From NCBI RefSeq assembly GCF_013256625.1, contig NZ_CP053908.1, forward strand, positions 682,001-746,000: 64,000 bases of DNA, written 5' to 3'. The position numbers were made by a program, and so were the translations under genes. The notes below the pieces were generated by a model, which worked only from the letters and a program-made list of their open reading frames with translations, was not told the DNA's origin and searched no databases. This stretch comes from Hymenobacter sp. BRD128. GTDB taxonomy: Bacteria > Bacteroidota > Bacteroidia > Cytophagales > Hymenobacteraceae. Positions 54,208 through 62,273 of this stretch are shown piece by piece. The number at the start of each line of letters is the position of its first letter. The first letter of the stretch is position 1.

Positions 54208-54972
54208 ATGAAACTACAAGGCAAGGTAGCCGTCATCACCGGCGGCAACAGTGGCATTGGCTTCGGCATTGCCCAAGAATTTAAAAAAGAAGGGGCCAAA
54301 GGGGCCATCGTCGGCCGCAACCGGGAAACGCTGGATGCCGCAGCTCAGGAATTGGGCGACGATTTCATCGCTCTCCAGGGCGACGTGACCCAGCTCGCAG
54401 ATTTAGAGCGCGTGTTCCGGGCCGTGGCCGACCGGTTTGGCAAGCTCGACACGCTGGTCGTGAGCGCGGGCGGGGCAATCGGCGTGGGCACGGCTGCCTC
54501 GGTGGCTAGCTCCTCGGAAGACGACTTTCAGCGGGCGGTGGACCTGAACCTGAAAAGCGTCTTCTTCACGGTGCAGAAGGCCTTGCCGCACCTCAAAGAT
54601 GGCGCGTCCATCGTGCTGGTGGCGTCCAATTCGGCGCACCAGGGGTCGGCGGGGCTAGCGGCCTACTCGGCGGCCAAGGCCGGCGTTATCTCCTTCGCTC
54701 GTTCGTTTTCCCTGGATTTGCTCGAGCGCAACATCCGCGTCAACGTGCTCAGCCCTGGCTCTACCGACACGCCGGTGTTCGGCAAATTTGGGCTGCCGGC
54801 CGAGGTCGCCGCCCAGGTCAAGGCCGGCTTCGTCGAGTCGATTCCGCTCAAGCGCATCGGGCAGCCCCGCGAGATGGGCCGGGTCGCGGTGTTTTTAGCG
54901 TCAGACGATTCCTCTTTCATGCTGGGCAGTGAGGTGCTGGCCGACGGCGGTTCCTCCATGCGCTACGCGTGA
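54208..54972 (+). CDS. SDR-family oxidoreductase 1
   Basis: A 254-residue short-chain dehydrogenase. Cofactor motif TGGNSGIGFGIA (residues 12-23), the variant VSAGG in place of NNAG, catalytic Ser in LVASNSAHQG, and YSAAK for the Tyr/Lys pair. C-terminus ends in EVLADGGSSM as usual. The ATG at 54208 is used. It was probably once controlled by the HxlR operator at 53249; the IS now stands between. Substrate unknown. Confidence 0.9.
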   Translation: MKLQGKVAVITGGNSGIGFGIAQEFKKEGAKGAIVGRNRETLDAAAQELGDDFIALQGDVTQLADLERVFRAVADRFGKLDTLVVSAGGAIGVGTAASVASSSEDDFQRAVDLNLKSVFFTVQKALPHLKDGASIVLVASNSAHQGSAGLAAYSAAKAGVISFARSFSLDLLERNIRVNVLSPGSTDTPVFGKFGLPAEVAAQVKAGFVESIPLKRIGQPREMGRVAVFLASDDSSFMLGSEVLADGGSSMRYA

Positions 54973-55023
54973 GGCTGGGTCGGCCGGGGGGAAGTTACGT
55001 GGCGGTATAAATGCCCCCAAAAG

Positions 55024-55377
55024 CTAGTTTCCGAATATCTGTTGGCGATGCGCGATGCCCCACTCCGTCAGGTTATCAATGATGGTCTTGAGCGTTTTGC
55101 CGTGCTCCGTCAGCTCATACTGTACTGTTATGGGCTGGGTGTCCAGCACCGTGCGCTTGACCAGCTGATTGATTTCCAGCTCTTTCAATTCCTTGCTCAG
55201 CATTTTATTGGAAATTCCCTCTATATCAGCCAGCATATCCGAAAACCGCCGCTTGCTGTAGCAGCAAATCGAGGAGATGATGACGATTTTCCACTTGCCG
55301 TTCAGCACGTCCATGGAATCCTGGACGGCCCGCATGGTCCGTTTATTTTCTGTGAACTGCTGGGGGATGCATTCCAT
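55024..55377 (-). CDS. HxlR-family transcription regulator 2
   Basis: A 117-residue winged-helix regulator (VQDSMDVLNGKWKIVIISSI, FSDMLADIEGISNKMLSKEL, YELTEHGKTLKTII). It has a CC pair (SICCYSKRRF) that could be redox-sensing. It is divergent from SDR 2 with an operator-like palindrome between them, repeating the layout of the first module. Confidence 0.92.
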   Translation of the reverse strand: MECIPQQFTENKRTMRAVQDSMDVLNGKWKIVIISSICCYSKRRFSDMLADIEGISNKMLSKELKELEINQLVKRTVLDTQPITVQYELTEHGKTLKTIIDNLTEWGIAHRQQIFGN

Positions 55378-55405
55378 AATGTTACTTGGTTACCTCGTGG
55401 TTACT

Positions 55406-55456
55406 GTTACTTTTGCCTACAAAGTTACCAAAAGTAACCTTGTGATTCTAGCTTTG
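55406..55456. promoter_or_regulatory. Second HxlR operator and promoter
   Basis: gttacttttg (55406-55415) and caaaagtaac (55429-55438) form an inverted repeat, with further GTTAC repeats at 55381 and 55424. TAGCTTTG at 55449-55456 is an exact -7 match directed at SDR 2. The operator differs from that of module 1, as expected for a different HxlR protein. Confidence 0.65.
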
Positions 55457-55484
55457 CAGCTCACAATTTCAACTGAACTAGAAA

Positions 55485-56243
55485 ATGAGCAAGCTCAAAA
55501 ATAAAGTAGCCATCGTAACTGGAGCCTCGAAAGGAATCGGCGCAGCAATTGCCACCTATTTTGCCGCCGAAGGGGCCAAAGTAGTGGTGAATTATGCCTC
55601 CAGCAAAGAAGGGGCGGACCGCGTAGTGCAAGGCATCACCGATAACGGCGGCACGGCTATTTCGGTGCAGGCCGATGTGTCGAGCGAAGCCGATGTCAGC
55701 CGGCTGTTTGCCGAAACCAAAGCGGCATTCGGCACCCTGGATATTCTGGTCAACAACGCGGTCTTTCAGCAATTTCTACCGATTGACCAGGCATCGGTAG
55801 CAGCGTTTCATCAGCATTTCAACGTCAACGTGTTGGGGCCCGTCCTGACTATTCGGGCCGCGCTGGGCCTGTTTGGCGAGAAAGGCGGCACTATCATCAA
55901 CATTAGTTCGGGAGCCAGCAAATCGCCGATGGCGGGCGTTTCGTTGTATTCGGCCACGAAGGCGGCCTTGGATGCCATCACGGTTTCGTTGTCGAAAGAG
56001 CTGGGGGCCAAGAACGTGCGCATCAATTCTGTTTTGCCGGGTGCCACGGAAACTGAAGGGGCCGCGAGCGCGGGCGTTACGGCGGGCAGCGAGTATGAAA
56101 AAATGTTTATTGCCAACACCCCGCTTGGTCGCCGGGGGCAGCCCGCCGATATTGCCAAAGCGGTTGTATTTCTGGCTTCCGATGAGGCCGCGTGGATTAC
56201 GGGCGAGCAACTTTCCGTTTCGGGGGGGATGTACGGCTTCTAA
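55485..56243 (+). CDS. SDR-family oxidoreductase 2
   Basis: A 252-residue short-chain dehydrogenase: TGASKGIGAAIA (12-23), NNAV in place of NNAG, catalytic Ser in NISSGASKS, YSATK, and the end GEQLSVSGGMYGF. It starts at the ATG at 55485, about 28 bp after a -7 element. Divergent from HxlR 2, which probably controls it. Substrate unknown. Confidence 0.92.
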   Translation: MSKLKNKVAIVTGASKGIGAAIATYFAAEGAKVVVNYASSKEGADRVVQGITDNGGTAISVQADVSSEADVSRLFAETKAAFGTLDILVNNAVFQQFLPIDQASVAAFHQHFNVNVLGPVLTIRAALGLFGEKGGTIINISSGASKSPMAGVSLYSATKAALDAITVSLSKELGAKNVRINSVLPGATETEGAASAGVTAGSEYEKMFIANTPLGRRGQPADIAKAVVFLASDEAAWITGEQLSVSGGMYGF

Positions 56244-56309
56244 CAGGTAGTACTCCGCGCCTTCGTACCGGGGGCTCGTGCGGCCAGGAATTGACCAGAA
56301 CAAGGCAAG

Positions 56310-56342
56310 GGCCCCGCTCGGATTTTCCGGCGGGGCCTTTTT
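56310..56342 (+). terminator. Terminator of SDR 2
   Basis: Stem ggccccgc / gcggggcc with inner pairing and a run of five T. The following 280 bp up to 56622 show no gene. Confidence 0.8.
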
Positions 56343-56622
56343 CTGCTGCTGAACTCGAGGGGTAAGTAAGTCACTCCTCCGGGTACAGGGGCTGTTTTGG
56401 TTCGCAAATGCCGGGGCAGTGGCTTTTTGTCCGCAAAGCATCATGTCATTCAGTTATCAGTTGGAATCCTGGTCGTGGCCAGGCGTTGCGCAGCACCAAC
56501 TGACCGGGCTCGTGCAATAGCATAAAGTACAGCCGGCTAGGGGTGCGGGCGCCCCGGCCGGGCCAAGTTTAAGTAGTTGGCCGTAGCTTGGTCCCTTGAA
56601 TTTTTCAAGTTGAGAAGGCCGT

Positions 56623-57246
56623 ATGAATCCTGCTGCTCCCGCTTCCCCGCACCTGCTGATTTTTGCCCGCGAGCCAGCGTTAGGACGAGTCAAAACCCGG
56701 CTGGCGGCCGGCATCGGGGCGGAAACAGCGCTGGCCGTGTACCGCGAGCTGCTGGCCCTGACCGCCGCCGCCGTCGCGGCGGCCCGGGTGCCGGCCACGG
56801 TCTGGCTGGCTGAGGCGCCGGCCCGCGCCGACCCGCGCCAGTGCCTGCCCGAATGGCCCGGCCTGCCCTGGCGCGTGCAGCCCACCGTGAGCTCGCTCGG
56901 GGGGCGCATGGCGGAGGCGTTTCGCGAAGCCTTTCGGGCGGGGGCTGGCCGGGTAGTCATTATTGGCACCGACTGCCCCGGCCTGAGCGCCGAGCTGCTG
57001 CGGCAGGCCTTCGACCAGCTGCTACGGCACGAAGTAGTGGTGGGGCCAGCCAACGACGGCGGTTACTACTTGCTGGGCATGAGGCAGCTGCACCAGGAGC
57101 TATTCGACAACAAAGCCTGGAGCACGGCCACCGTGCTGCCCGAAACCCTGGCCGATGCGGCCCGCCTGGGCCTGCGCGTGGCCCAACTGCCCAGCCTTCA
57201 GGACGTCGACTCGGCCCAGGACCTGGCTACCTGGCGCGGGCGCTAG
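56623..57246 (+). CDS. TIGR04282-family glycosyltransferase-like protein (DUF2064)
   Basis: A 207-residue nucleotide-sugar transferase fold. Signatures: LLIFAREPALGRVKTRLAAG (residues 11-30), IIGTDCPGLSAELL and VVGPANDGGYYLLGM, ending WSTATVLPETL. The family is annotated as arsenosugar biosynthesis glycosyltransferase, but it is widespread and the radical SAM partner ArsS is not in this window. Its end overlaps the convergent GT87-type gene by 20 bp. Confidence 0.88.
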   Translation: MNPAAPASPHLLIFAREPALGRVKTRLAAGIGAETALAVYRELLALTAAAVAAARVPATVWLAEAPARADPRQCLPEWPGLPWRVQPTVSSLGGRMAEAFREAFRAGAGRVVIIGTDCPGLSAELLRQAFDQLLRHEVVVGPANDGGYYLLGMRQLHQELFDNKAWSTATVLPETLADAARLGLRVAQLPSLQDVDSAQDLATWRGR

Positions 57247-58630
57247 CCCCCGGCCCTGGGCCGATGCGGCGCGGGGGCTGCCCGCGCCCCACGTAGTATT
57301 CGCCGGCTGCCCAGGCCAGCACACCGCCGTATTCGAGGGCTAGCAGCAGGCCGCTTTCGGCGTAGGCTGGGGTGCGGTAGGCTGCGTAGGAGAGCACCGC
57401 TAGCCCGGCCCACCCGCGCGCGTAGCGCAGCGGCGAAAAGCAGCTCAACGCCACCAACGGCACCAGGTACCAGGGATGCACGGTGGTGGCCAGCGCAAAG
57501 TAGCCGCTGAGCGTGAGCAGCAGCCAGTGCGGCAGTACTACCAGGGCGGCCCGCCCGGCCCGCCGCGCCAGCCACAAGGTGAGGCCGGCCGCGCCTAGCC
57601 CCAGCAGCGGCCCCAGGCCGCCGACCAGGTCATAGCCCGTGAGCCACTTCCCCAGGGCCAGCAGCACGTAAAATACGCTGGCATTGAACTCAAAGCGCTG
57701 AAAATAAAGGTCAAGGCTTTGGCCGAAATGCTCCGGCAGCTGCCCCGACAAAAACGGCAGAAATAGCACTAGCAGGCTGCCCGCCAGCACCAGCCCGAAG
57801 CGCCCGAGCTGAGGCCGGCCCAGGTGCCGGGCCAGCAGGGGCAGCGCCAGCAGAGGCAATAGCTTGGTGCCCACGGCCAGGGCCAGCGCGCCCGCCGCCG
57901 GGCGCAGTCGGCGCTGAGCCAGCAGCGCGCCCGCCAGCAGCAAAAAGCACACGACCACGCCCTCCATGTGCACGTTGCCCGCTACTTCTACTATCACCAG
58001 TGGATGCAGCAGGTAGGCCAGGGCGCGGCGGGCGGGCCAGCCGGCCCGCGGCAGCAGCCACAGCAGCAGCGCCGCCGCGCCGGCATCGGCCAGCAGCAGC
58101 GCCAGGCGCACCACCACCAGAAACCCGGCTTGGGAAGTAGGAAAAGCCCTTGCCGCCCCGCCGTACAGGGCCTGGCACACGGGCGGGTACACCGAAAAGT
58201 AGGCCGCCGAATTGAGCTGCGGCAGCAGGCGGCGCAGCTCGGCCATTGGCAGGGCGGCGGAGTCGGGGGGCGGGGAGCGCAGGAGCTGGCGGGGCGTTGC
58301 GGCAAACGGATTATAGCCGTGGCTAACCAGCAGGCCATCCCAGCGAAAGCGGTAGAAGTCGTCGCTTAGCGCGGGGGTAGCCGGCAGCCAGAGCAGCCGA
58401 AACAGCAGCGCGGCCCCCAGCCCCCAGCGCAGCGGCAGCCGCGTGTGCAGCAGCCACGCGTAGGCCGCGCCGGCCACCGCAAACAGCCCGAGCAGCTGCC
58501 CAAAGTGCGGGCGTGGGGTGGCGTAAGCCAGCGCCCAGTAGGCGGCCCCCGCCAGCAGCAGGGCCAGTAGCTGGCCGCCCCGCCGCCAGGGGCTGGGGCA
58601 GTAACTAGCTGGGGTGGGCGAGGTAGGCAC
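57227..58630 (-). CDS. Polytopic mannosyltransferase-like protein (GT-C fold, GT87-like)
   Basis: A 467-residue membrane protein with about 12 hydrophobic segments. The first long loop has the GT-C acidic signature DDFYRFRWDG (about residue 90). Also visible are NVHMEGVVVCFLLLAG and VHPWYLVPLVALS. Family members use polyprenyl-phosphate sugars on the periplasmic face. It is 18 bp downstream of the GT2 gene that could make such a donor. Confidence 0.78.
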   Translation of the reverse strand: MPTSPTPASYCPSPWRRGGQLLALLLAGAAYWALAYATPRPHFGQLLGLFAVAGAAYAWLLHTRLPLRWGLGAALLFRLLWLPATPALSDDFYRFRWDGLLVSHGYNPFAATPRQLLRSPPPDSAALPMAELRRLLPQLNSAAYFSVYPPVCQALYGGAARAFPTSQAGFLVVVRLALLLADAGAAALLLWLLPRAGWPARRALAYLLHPLVIVEVAGNVHMEGVVVCFLLLAGALLAQRRLRPAAGALALAVGTKLLPLLALPLLARHLGRPQLGRFGLVLAGSLLVLFLPFLSGQLPEHFGQSLDLYFQRFEFNASVFYVLLALGKWLTGYDLVGGLGPLLGLGAAGLTLWLARRAGRAALVVLPHWLLLTLSGYFALATTVHPWYLVPLVALSCFSPLRYARGWAGLAVLSYAAYRTPAYAESGLLLALEYGGVLAWAAGEYYVGRGQPPRRIGPGPGASARAR

Positions 58631-58648
58631 TACGGCAAGGGGCTGAAA

Positions 58649-59380
58649 TTACCAGTATTTAAAAATCGTCCACAAAATTTTGTAGCCCGCGCCCAGCGTG
58701 CCCCGCACCGTGCCCGAGACCTTGCTCACGCCGATGCGCCGGCGGTAGCGCACGGGCACTTCTGCCACGCGCAGGCCCAGGCGGGCGGCTTTAACCTGCA
58801 TCTCCACCGTCCAGCCGTAGTTTGTGTCAACCATGCCCAGGCGGGCCAGCGCGTCGGCCCGGATGGCCCGGAACGGTCCCAGGTCGGTGTGGGAGCCGCC
58901 GTAGCGCAGGCGCAGCAGCCGCGCGGCCAGCCAGTTGCCCACGCGCTGCTGCGGCAGCAACGCCCTGCGCTCGCGCTGGCCCAGCGCCCGTGAGCCAATT
59001 ACCAGCTCTGCCGCGCCGCGCAGAATGGGAGCGAGGAGGGCGGGCATCTCTTCGGGAAAATCGGAGTGGTCGCCGTCGAGAAATACGATGATTTCCGGGG
59101 CCCGGCCGGCCGGCTGGGCGGCGTAGTAAGCTAGCCCGGTGAGGCAGGCCTGCCCGTAGCCGGGGCGGGGCTCGGCTACCACCGTGGCCCCGGCGGCGCG
59201 GGCCGCGGCGGCCGTGGCGTCGGTCGAAGCATTATCAACTACCACTACTTCTTGAGCCAGGCCAGCCGGAATTTCACGCAGTACCAGCCCAATGGCTAGC
59301 GCTTCGTTGTGGGCCGGAATAAGCACGCCAATGCGTGGGTGGGTAGTCAACACAAGCAGCTGGGCAAAGGGCAGGCACAA
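58649..59380 (-). CDS. Glycosyltransferase family 2, polyprenyl-phosphate sugar synthase-like
   Basis: A 243-residue soluble GT2 enzyme resembling dolichyl/polyprenyl-phosphate mannosyltransferase: GVLIPAHNEALAIGLVL, VVVDNASTDAT, the metal motif FLDGDHSDFPEEM and GSRALGQRERRALLPQQR. No C-terminal TM helices. The first Met may be at residue 1 or somewhat later. It is transcribed with the GT-C gene that follows. Confidence 0.88.
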   Translation of the reverse strand: MCLPFAQLLVLTTHPRIGVLIPAHNEALAIGLVLREIPAGLAQEVVVVDNASTDATAAAARAAGATVVAEPRPGYGQACLTGLAYYAAQPAGRAPEIIVFLDGDHSDFPEEMPALLAPILRGAAELVIGSRALGQRERRALLPQQRVGNWLAARLLRLRYGGSHTDLGPFRAIRADALARLGMVDTNYGWTVEMQVKAARLGLRVAEVPVRYRRRIGVSKVSGTVRGTLGAGYKILWTIFKYW

Positions 59381-59481
59381 AAGAACAACCGGGGTTCCGC
59401 AATCGGTTGGCGGGGGCAGTTACGTAGGTGCCGGGCCGGCCGGACTGATTGCCGCCGTATTCTAGCGTTCATTTGCGACTT

Positions 59482-60819
59482 ATGCACCTCGTTATCATTG
59501 GCAACGGCATCACGGGCGTCACGGCGGCCTGCACGGCGCGGCGGCTGAATGCCAGTGCCCGCATCACGCTGGTTTCGGCCGAGAGCGCGCACCACTATTC
59601 GCGCCCGGCCCTCATGTACCTCTACCTGGGTCACTTACGCTACGCCGATGTGAAGCCCTACGAAGACTGGTTCTGGGCCGAAAACCGCCTGGAGCTGGTG
59701 CACGCCGAGGCTACCGGCGTCGATACCGCCGCCCGCACCGTGCAGCTGGCCACGGGCCAGGTGCTGGCCTACGACCGCCTGCTGCTGGCCACCGGCTCGG
59801 TGGTGCGCACGGCCGACTGGCCGGGGCAGCAGCTGCGCGGCGTGCAGGGCTTCTACGGCCTGCCCGACTTGGAGCGCATGGCCCGCGCTACCCAGGGCAT
59901 CGGCCACGCCGTGGTGGTGGGCGGGGGCCTGATTGGCGTGGAGCTGGCCGAGATGCTGCACTCGCGGGGCATCCGCGTGACGTGGCTGGTGCGCGAGCAG
60001 CGCTACTGGCAGTCGGTGCTGCCCCCCGAAGAAGCGGCCCTGCTAACGGCGCATATTCGCCGCCACGGCATTGACCTCAGGCTAGCCACCGAGCTGCGCG
60101 AAGTGCTGGGCGACGCGCAGGGCCGGGTGCGGGCCGTGCTGACGACCACCGGCCAGGAGCTGCCCGCCGGGTGGGTGGGCCTGGCCACCGGCGTAACGCC
60201 TAATCTCGCGCTGGCCCAGGCCGCCGGCCTGGCCACCGACCGGGGCATTCTGGTAAATGAGCTGCTCGAAGCCAGCGTGCCCGGCGTGTACGCGGCCGGC
60301 GACTGCGCCCAGCACCGCCAGCCGGCCCCCGGCGAGGTGGCCGTCGAGCAGCTCTGGTACACCGGCCGGATGCAGGGCGAAACCGTGGCCCACACCCTGT
60401 GCGGGCAGCCCACGCCCTACCGGCGCGGGCAGTGGTTCAACTCGGCCAAGTTTTTCAGCCTCGAATACCAGACCTACGGCCGCGTGCCCGCCCAGGCTGG
60501 GGCCGATACCGCCAGCTTCTGCTGGCAGCACCCCAGCGGCCGGCACCTGCTGCGCCTCAATTTTCGACTTTCCGACCACGCCGTGACGGGCGTCAACGCC
60601 CTGGGCCTGCGCCAGCGCCAGGCCGTATGGGAGCGCTGGCTGGGCGAGCAGACGCCCATCGGCACCGTCGTGGCCCAGCTGGCCGCGGCCAATTTCGACG
60701 CGGAGTTTTCGCGCCAGCACGAGCCGGCCATCCGGCGCGCGTTTGCCCGGCAGTTTCCGGCCATTCCGCTGGCGGGGCGCCCGCGCCGCCGGGGGCTTTT
60801 CGGTGCCTGGCCAGGGTAG
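59482..60819 (+). CDS. NAD(P)/FAD-dependent oxidoreductase (nitrite/rubredoxin reductase-like)
   Basis: A 445-residue pyridine-nucleotide-disulfide-type flavoprotein without the redox Cys pair. FAD motif LVIIGNGITGVTAA (residues 3-16), NAD motif VVVGGGLIGVELAEML (about 145) and VYAAGDCAQH (about 270). The ATG at 59482 begins the FAD strand. It is 23 bp upstream of the iron-sulfur membrane protein and probably passes electrons to it. Confidence 0.88.
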   Translation: MHLVIIGNGITGVTAACTARRLNASARITLVSAESAHHYSRPALMYLYLGHLRYADVKPYEDWFWAENRLELVHAEATGVDTAARTVQLATGQVLAYDRLLLATGSVVRTADWPGQQLRGVQGFYGLPDLERMARATQGIGHAVVVGGGLIGVELAEMLHSRGIRVTWLVREQRYWQSVLPPEEAALLTAHIRRHGIDLRLATELREVLGDAQGRVRAVLTTTGQELPAGWVGLATGVTPNLALAQAAGLATDRGILVNELLEASVPGVYAAGDCAQHRQPAPGEVAVEQLWYTGRMQGETVAHTLCGQPTPYRRGQWFNSAKFFSLEYQTYGRVPAQAGADTASFCWQHPSGRHLLRLNFRLSDHAVTGVNALGLRQRQAVWERWLGEQTPIGTVVAQLAAANFDAEFSRQHEPAIRRAFARQFPAIPLAGRPRRRGLFGAWPG

Positions 60820-60842
60820 TTATTTTTTCATAAGACCAACTC

Positions 60843-62195
60843 ATGCAAGACTTTCCTGCTCCTTCGCTGGCCCTGGCGCCGCCGCCGGCGGCGGCTACCC
60901 CGCCCGGCGAAAAACCAGCTCTGGCGGCCGTAGCCCTGGGCCTGCTGGCGCTGCTGGCCGCCGCGGCCGATGCCGATGCCGCCCGCGCGCAGCTGAGCCT
61001 GGGCATTGCTCTGGCCCTGCTCAGCGGCGGCGCGCTGGCCTGGGCGTGGCTGGCGTTTGGGCGCGCCGAGGCTGGCTGGCACCCGCACGACCTCTGGCGG
61101 CGCGCCAGTACCAGCCGGGGCGCGGTGGCCTGGGCTAGCGGGCTAGCCCTCACCGGCTTCTACGTGGTGTTGTACTGGTTTCCGTGGCTGCTCACCAACC
61201 TTATCCGCGCCCTCGACCCCTTCAGCCAGAGCCTGCGCCACCGGGTGGCCGACCAGTGGTTTCTCTACGGCACCTTCTACACCCTGGCGGTGCTGGTGCT
61301 GGGCGGCCGGGCGCTGTGGAAATACCGCTTTTCGCGCTATCACTTGGCGCGCACGGCCTCGGTGATGTTCTTTCAACTGGGCTTTAGCTTTCTGCTGCCG
61401 GGCCTGCTGCTGGCCCTGCAGCAGCCCGAGTACTACTTCACCTATTTCTGGCCGCTGAAGTACGACTATCTTTTTCCCGGCACGGTAGCGCAGCTGCTGC
61501 ACGGCGGTGGGCTAGGGGTGTTTATGGTCTTCTGGGGCGTGGTGATGGCCTTCGTAGCCACGCCGGTCCTGACCTACTTCCTGGGTAAGCGCTGGTACTG
61601 CGCCTGGGTGTGCGGCTGCGGTGGGCTGGCCGAAACCGCCGGCGATGCCTACCGCCAGCTCTCCGACAAAAGCCGCCAGGCCTGGCGCTGGGAGGTGCGC
61701 CTCATCTACCCCATTCTGGGGCTGATTGTGCTGCTCACGGCGCTGCTGTGGCTGGGGGCGTCGGGGGCAGTGCCGGCGCTGGGCGTGGTCACGGGCCCGC
61801 TGGGGCAGTTCTACGGCTTCATGATTGGGAGCGTGTTTTCGGGCGTGGTCGGGGTAGGGTTTTACCCCTTGCTGGGCTCGCGGGTGTGGTGCCGCTTTGG
61901 CTGCCCCATGGCTGCTTACCTGGGTTTGTTGCAGAAGCACTTCTCGCGCTTTCGCATCAGCACCAACGGCGGGCAGTGCATCTCGTGCGGCAACTGCTCC
62001 AACGCCTGCGAGATGGGCATCGACGTGAAGCAGTATGCCCAGTGCGGCGCGCCCATTGTGCGGGCGGCCTGCGTGGGTTGCGGCCTCTGCGCCACGGCTT
62101 GCCCCCGCGGCGTGCTCAACCTGGAGAATGGCCCGCGGGCAGGCCGGCTGGCCGGCTCCGCCTTTATCCACGCCGATTCGCTGCGAATTTTGTAG
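60843..62195 (+). CDS. Membrane-bound 4Fe-4S protein (NapH/polyferredoxin-like)
   Basis: A 450-residue protein with six or so TM segments. CAWVCGCGGLAETAGD (about residue 255) and RFGCPMAAYLGLL are NapH/FixG-type membrane motifs. Two ferredoxin clusters follow near residues 380-420: CISCGNCSNACEMG and CVGCGLCATACPRG. It probably takes electrons from the adjacent flavoprotein to a quinone or an unknown acceptor. Confidence 0.88.
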   Translation: MQDFPAPSLALAPPPAAATPPGEKPALAAVALGLLALLAAAADADAARAQLSLGIALALLSGGALAWAWLAFGRAEAGWHPHDLWRRASTSRGAVAWASGLALTGFYVVLYWFPWLLTNLIRALDPFSQSLRHRVADQWFLYGTFYTLAVLVLGGRALWKYRFSRYHLARTASVMFFQLGFSFLLPGLLLALQQPEYYFTYFWPLKYDYLFPGTVAQLLHGGGLGVFMVFWGVVMAFVATPVLTYFLGKRWYCAWVCGCGGLAETAGDAYRQLSDKSRQAWRWEVRLIYPILGLIVLLTALLWLGASGAVPALGVVTGPLGQFYGFMIGSVFSGVVGVGFYPLLGSRVWCRFGCPMAAYLGLLQKHFSRFRISTNGGQCISCGNCSNACEMGIDVKQYAQCGAPIVRAACVGCGLCATACPRGVLNLENGPRAGRLAGSAFIHADSLRIL

Positions 62196-62273
62196 CGCAG
62201 GCTGCTCCCGCGAAGCAAAAAGCACGTCGTCGGCCGCCGCTAGCCGCCGGGTATTTCCGTTTCCTGTTCAATA

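Noticed and set aside
56457..57053. 198-codon minus-strand frame opposite the TIGR04282 gene
   Set aside because: Ser/Ala/Arg-rich shadow frame; the plus-strand gene has clear family motifs.
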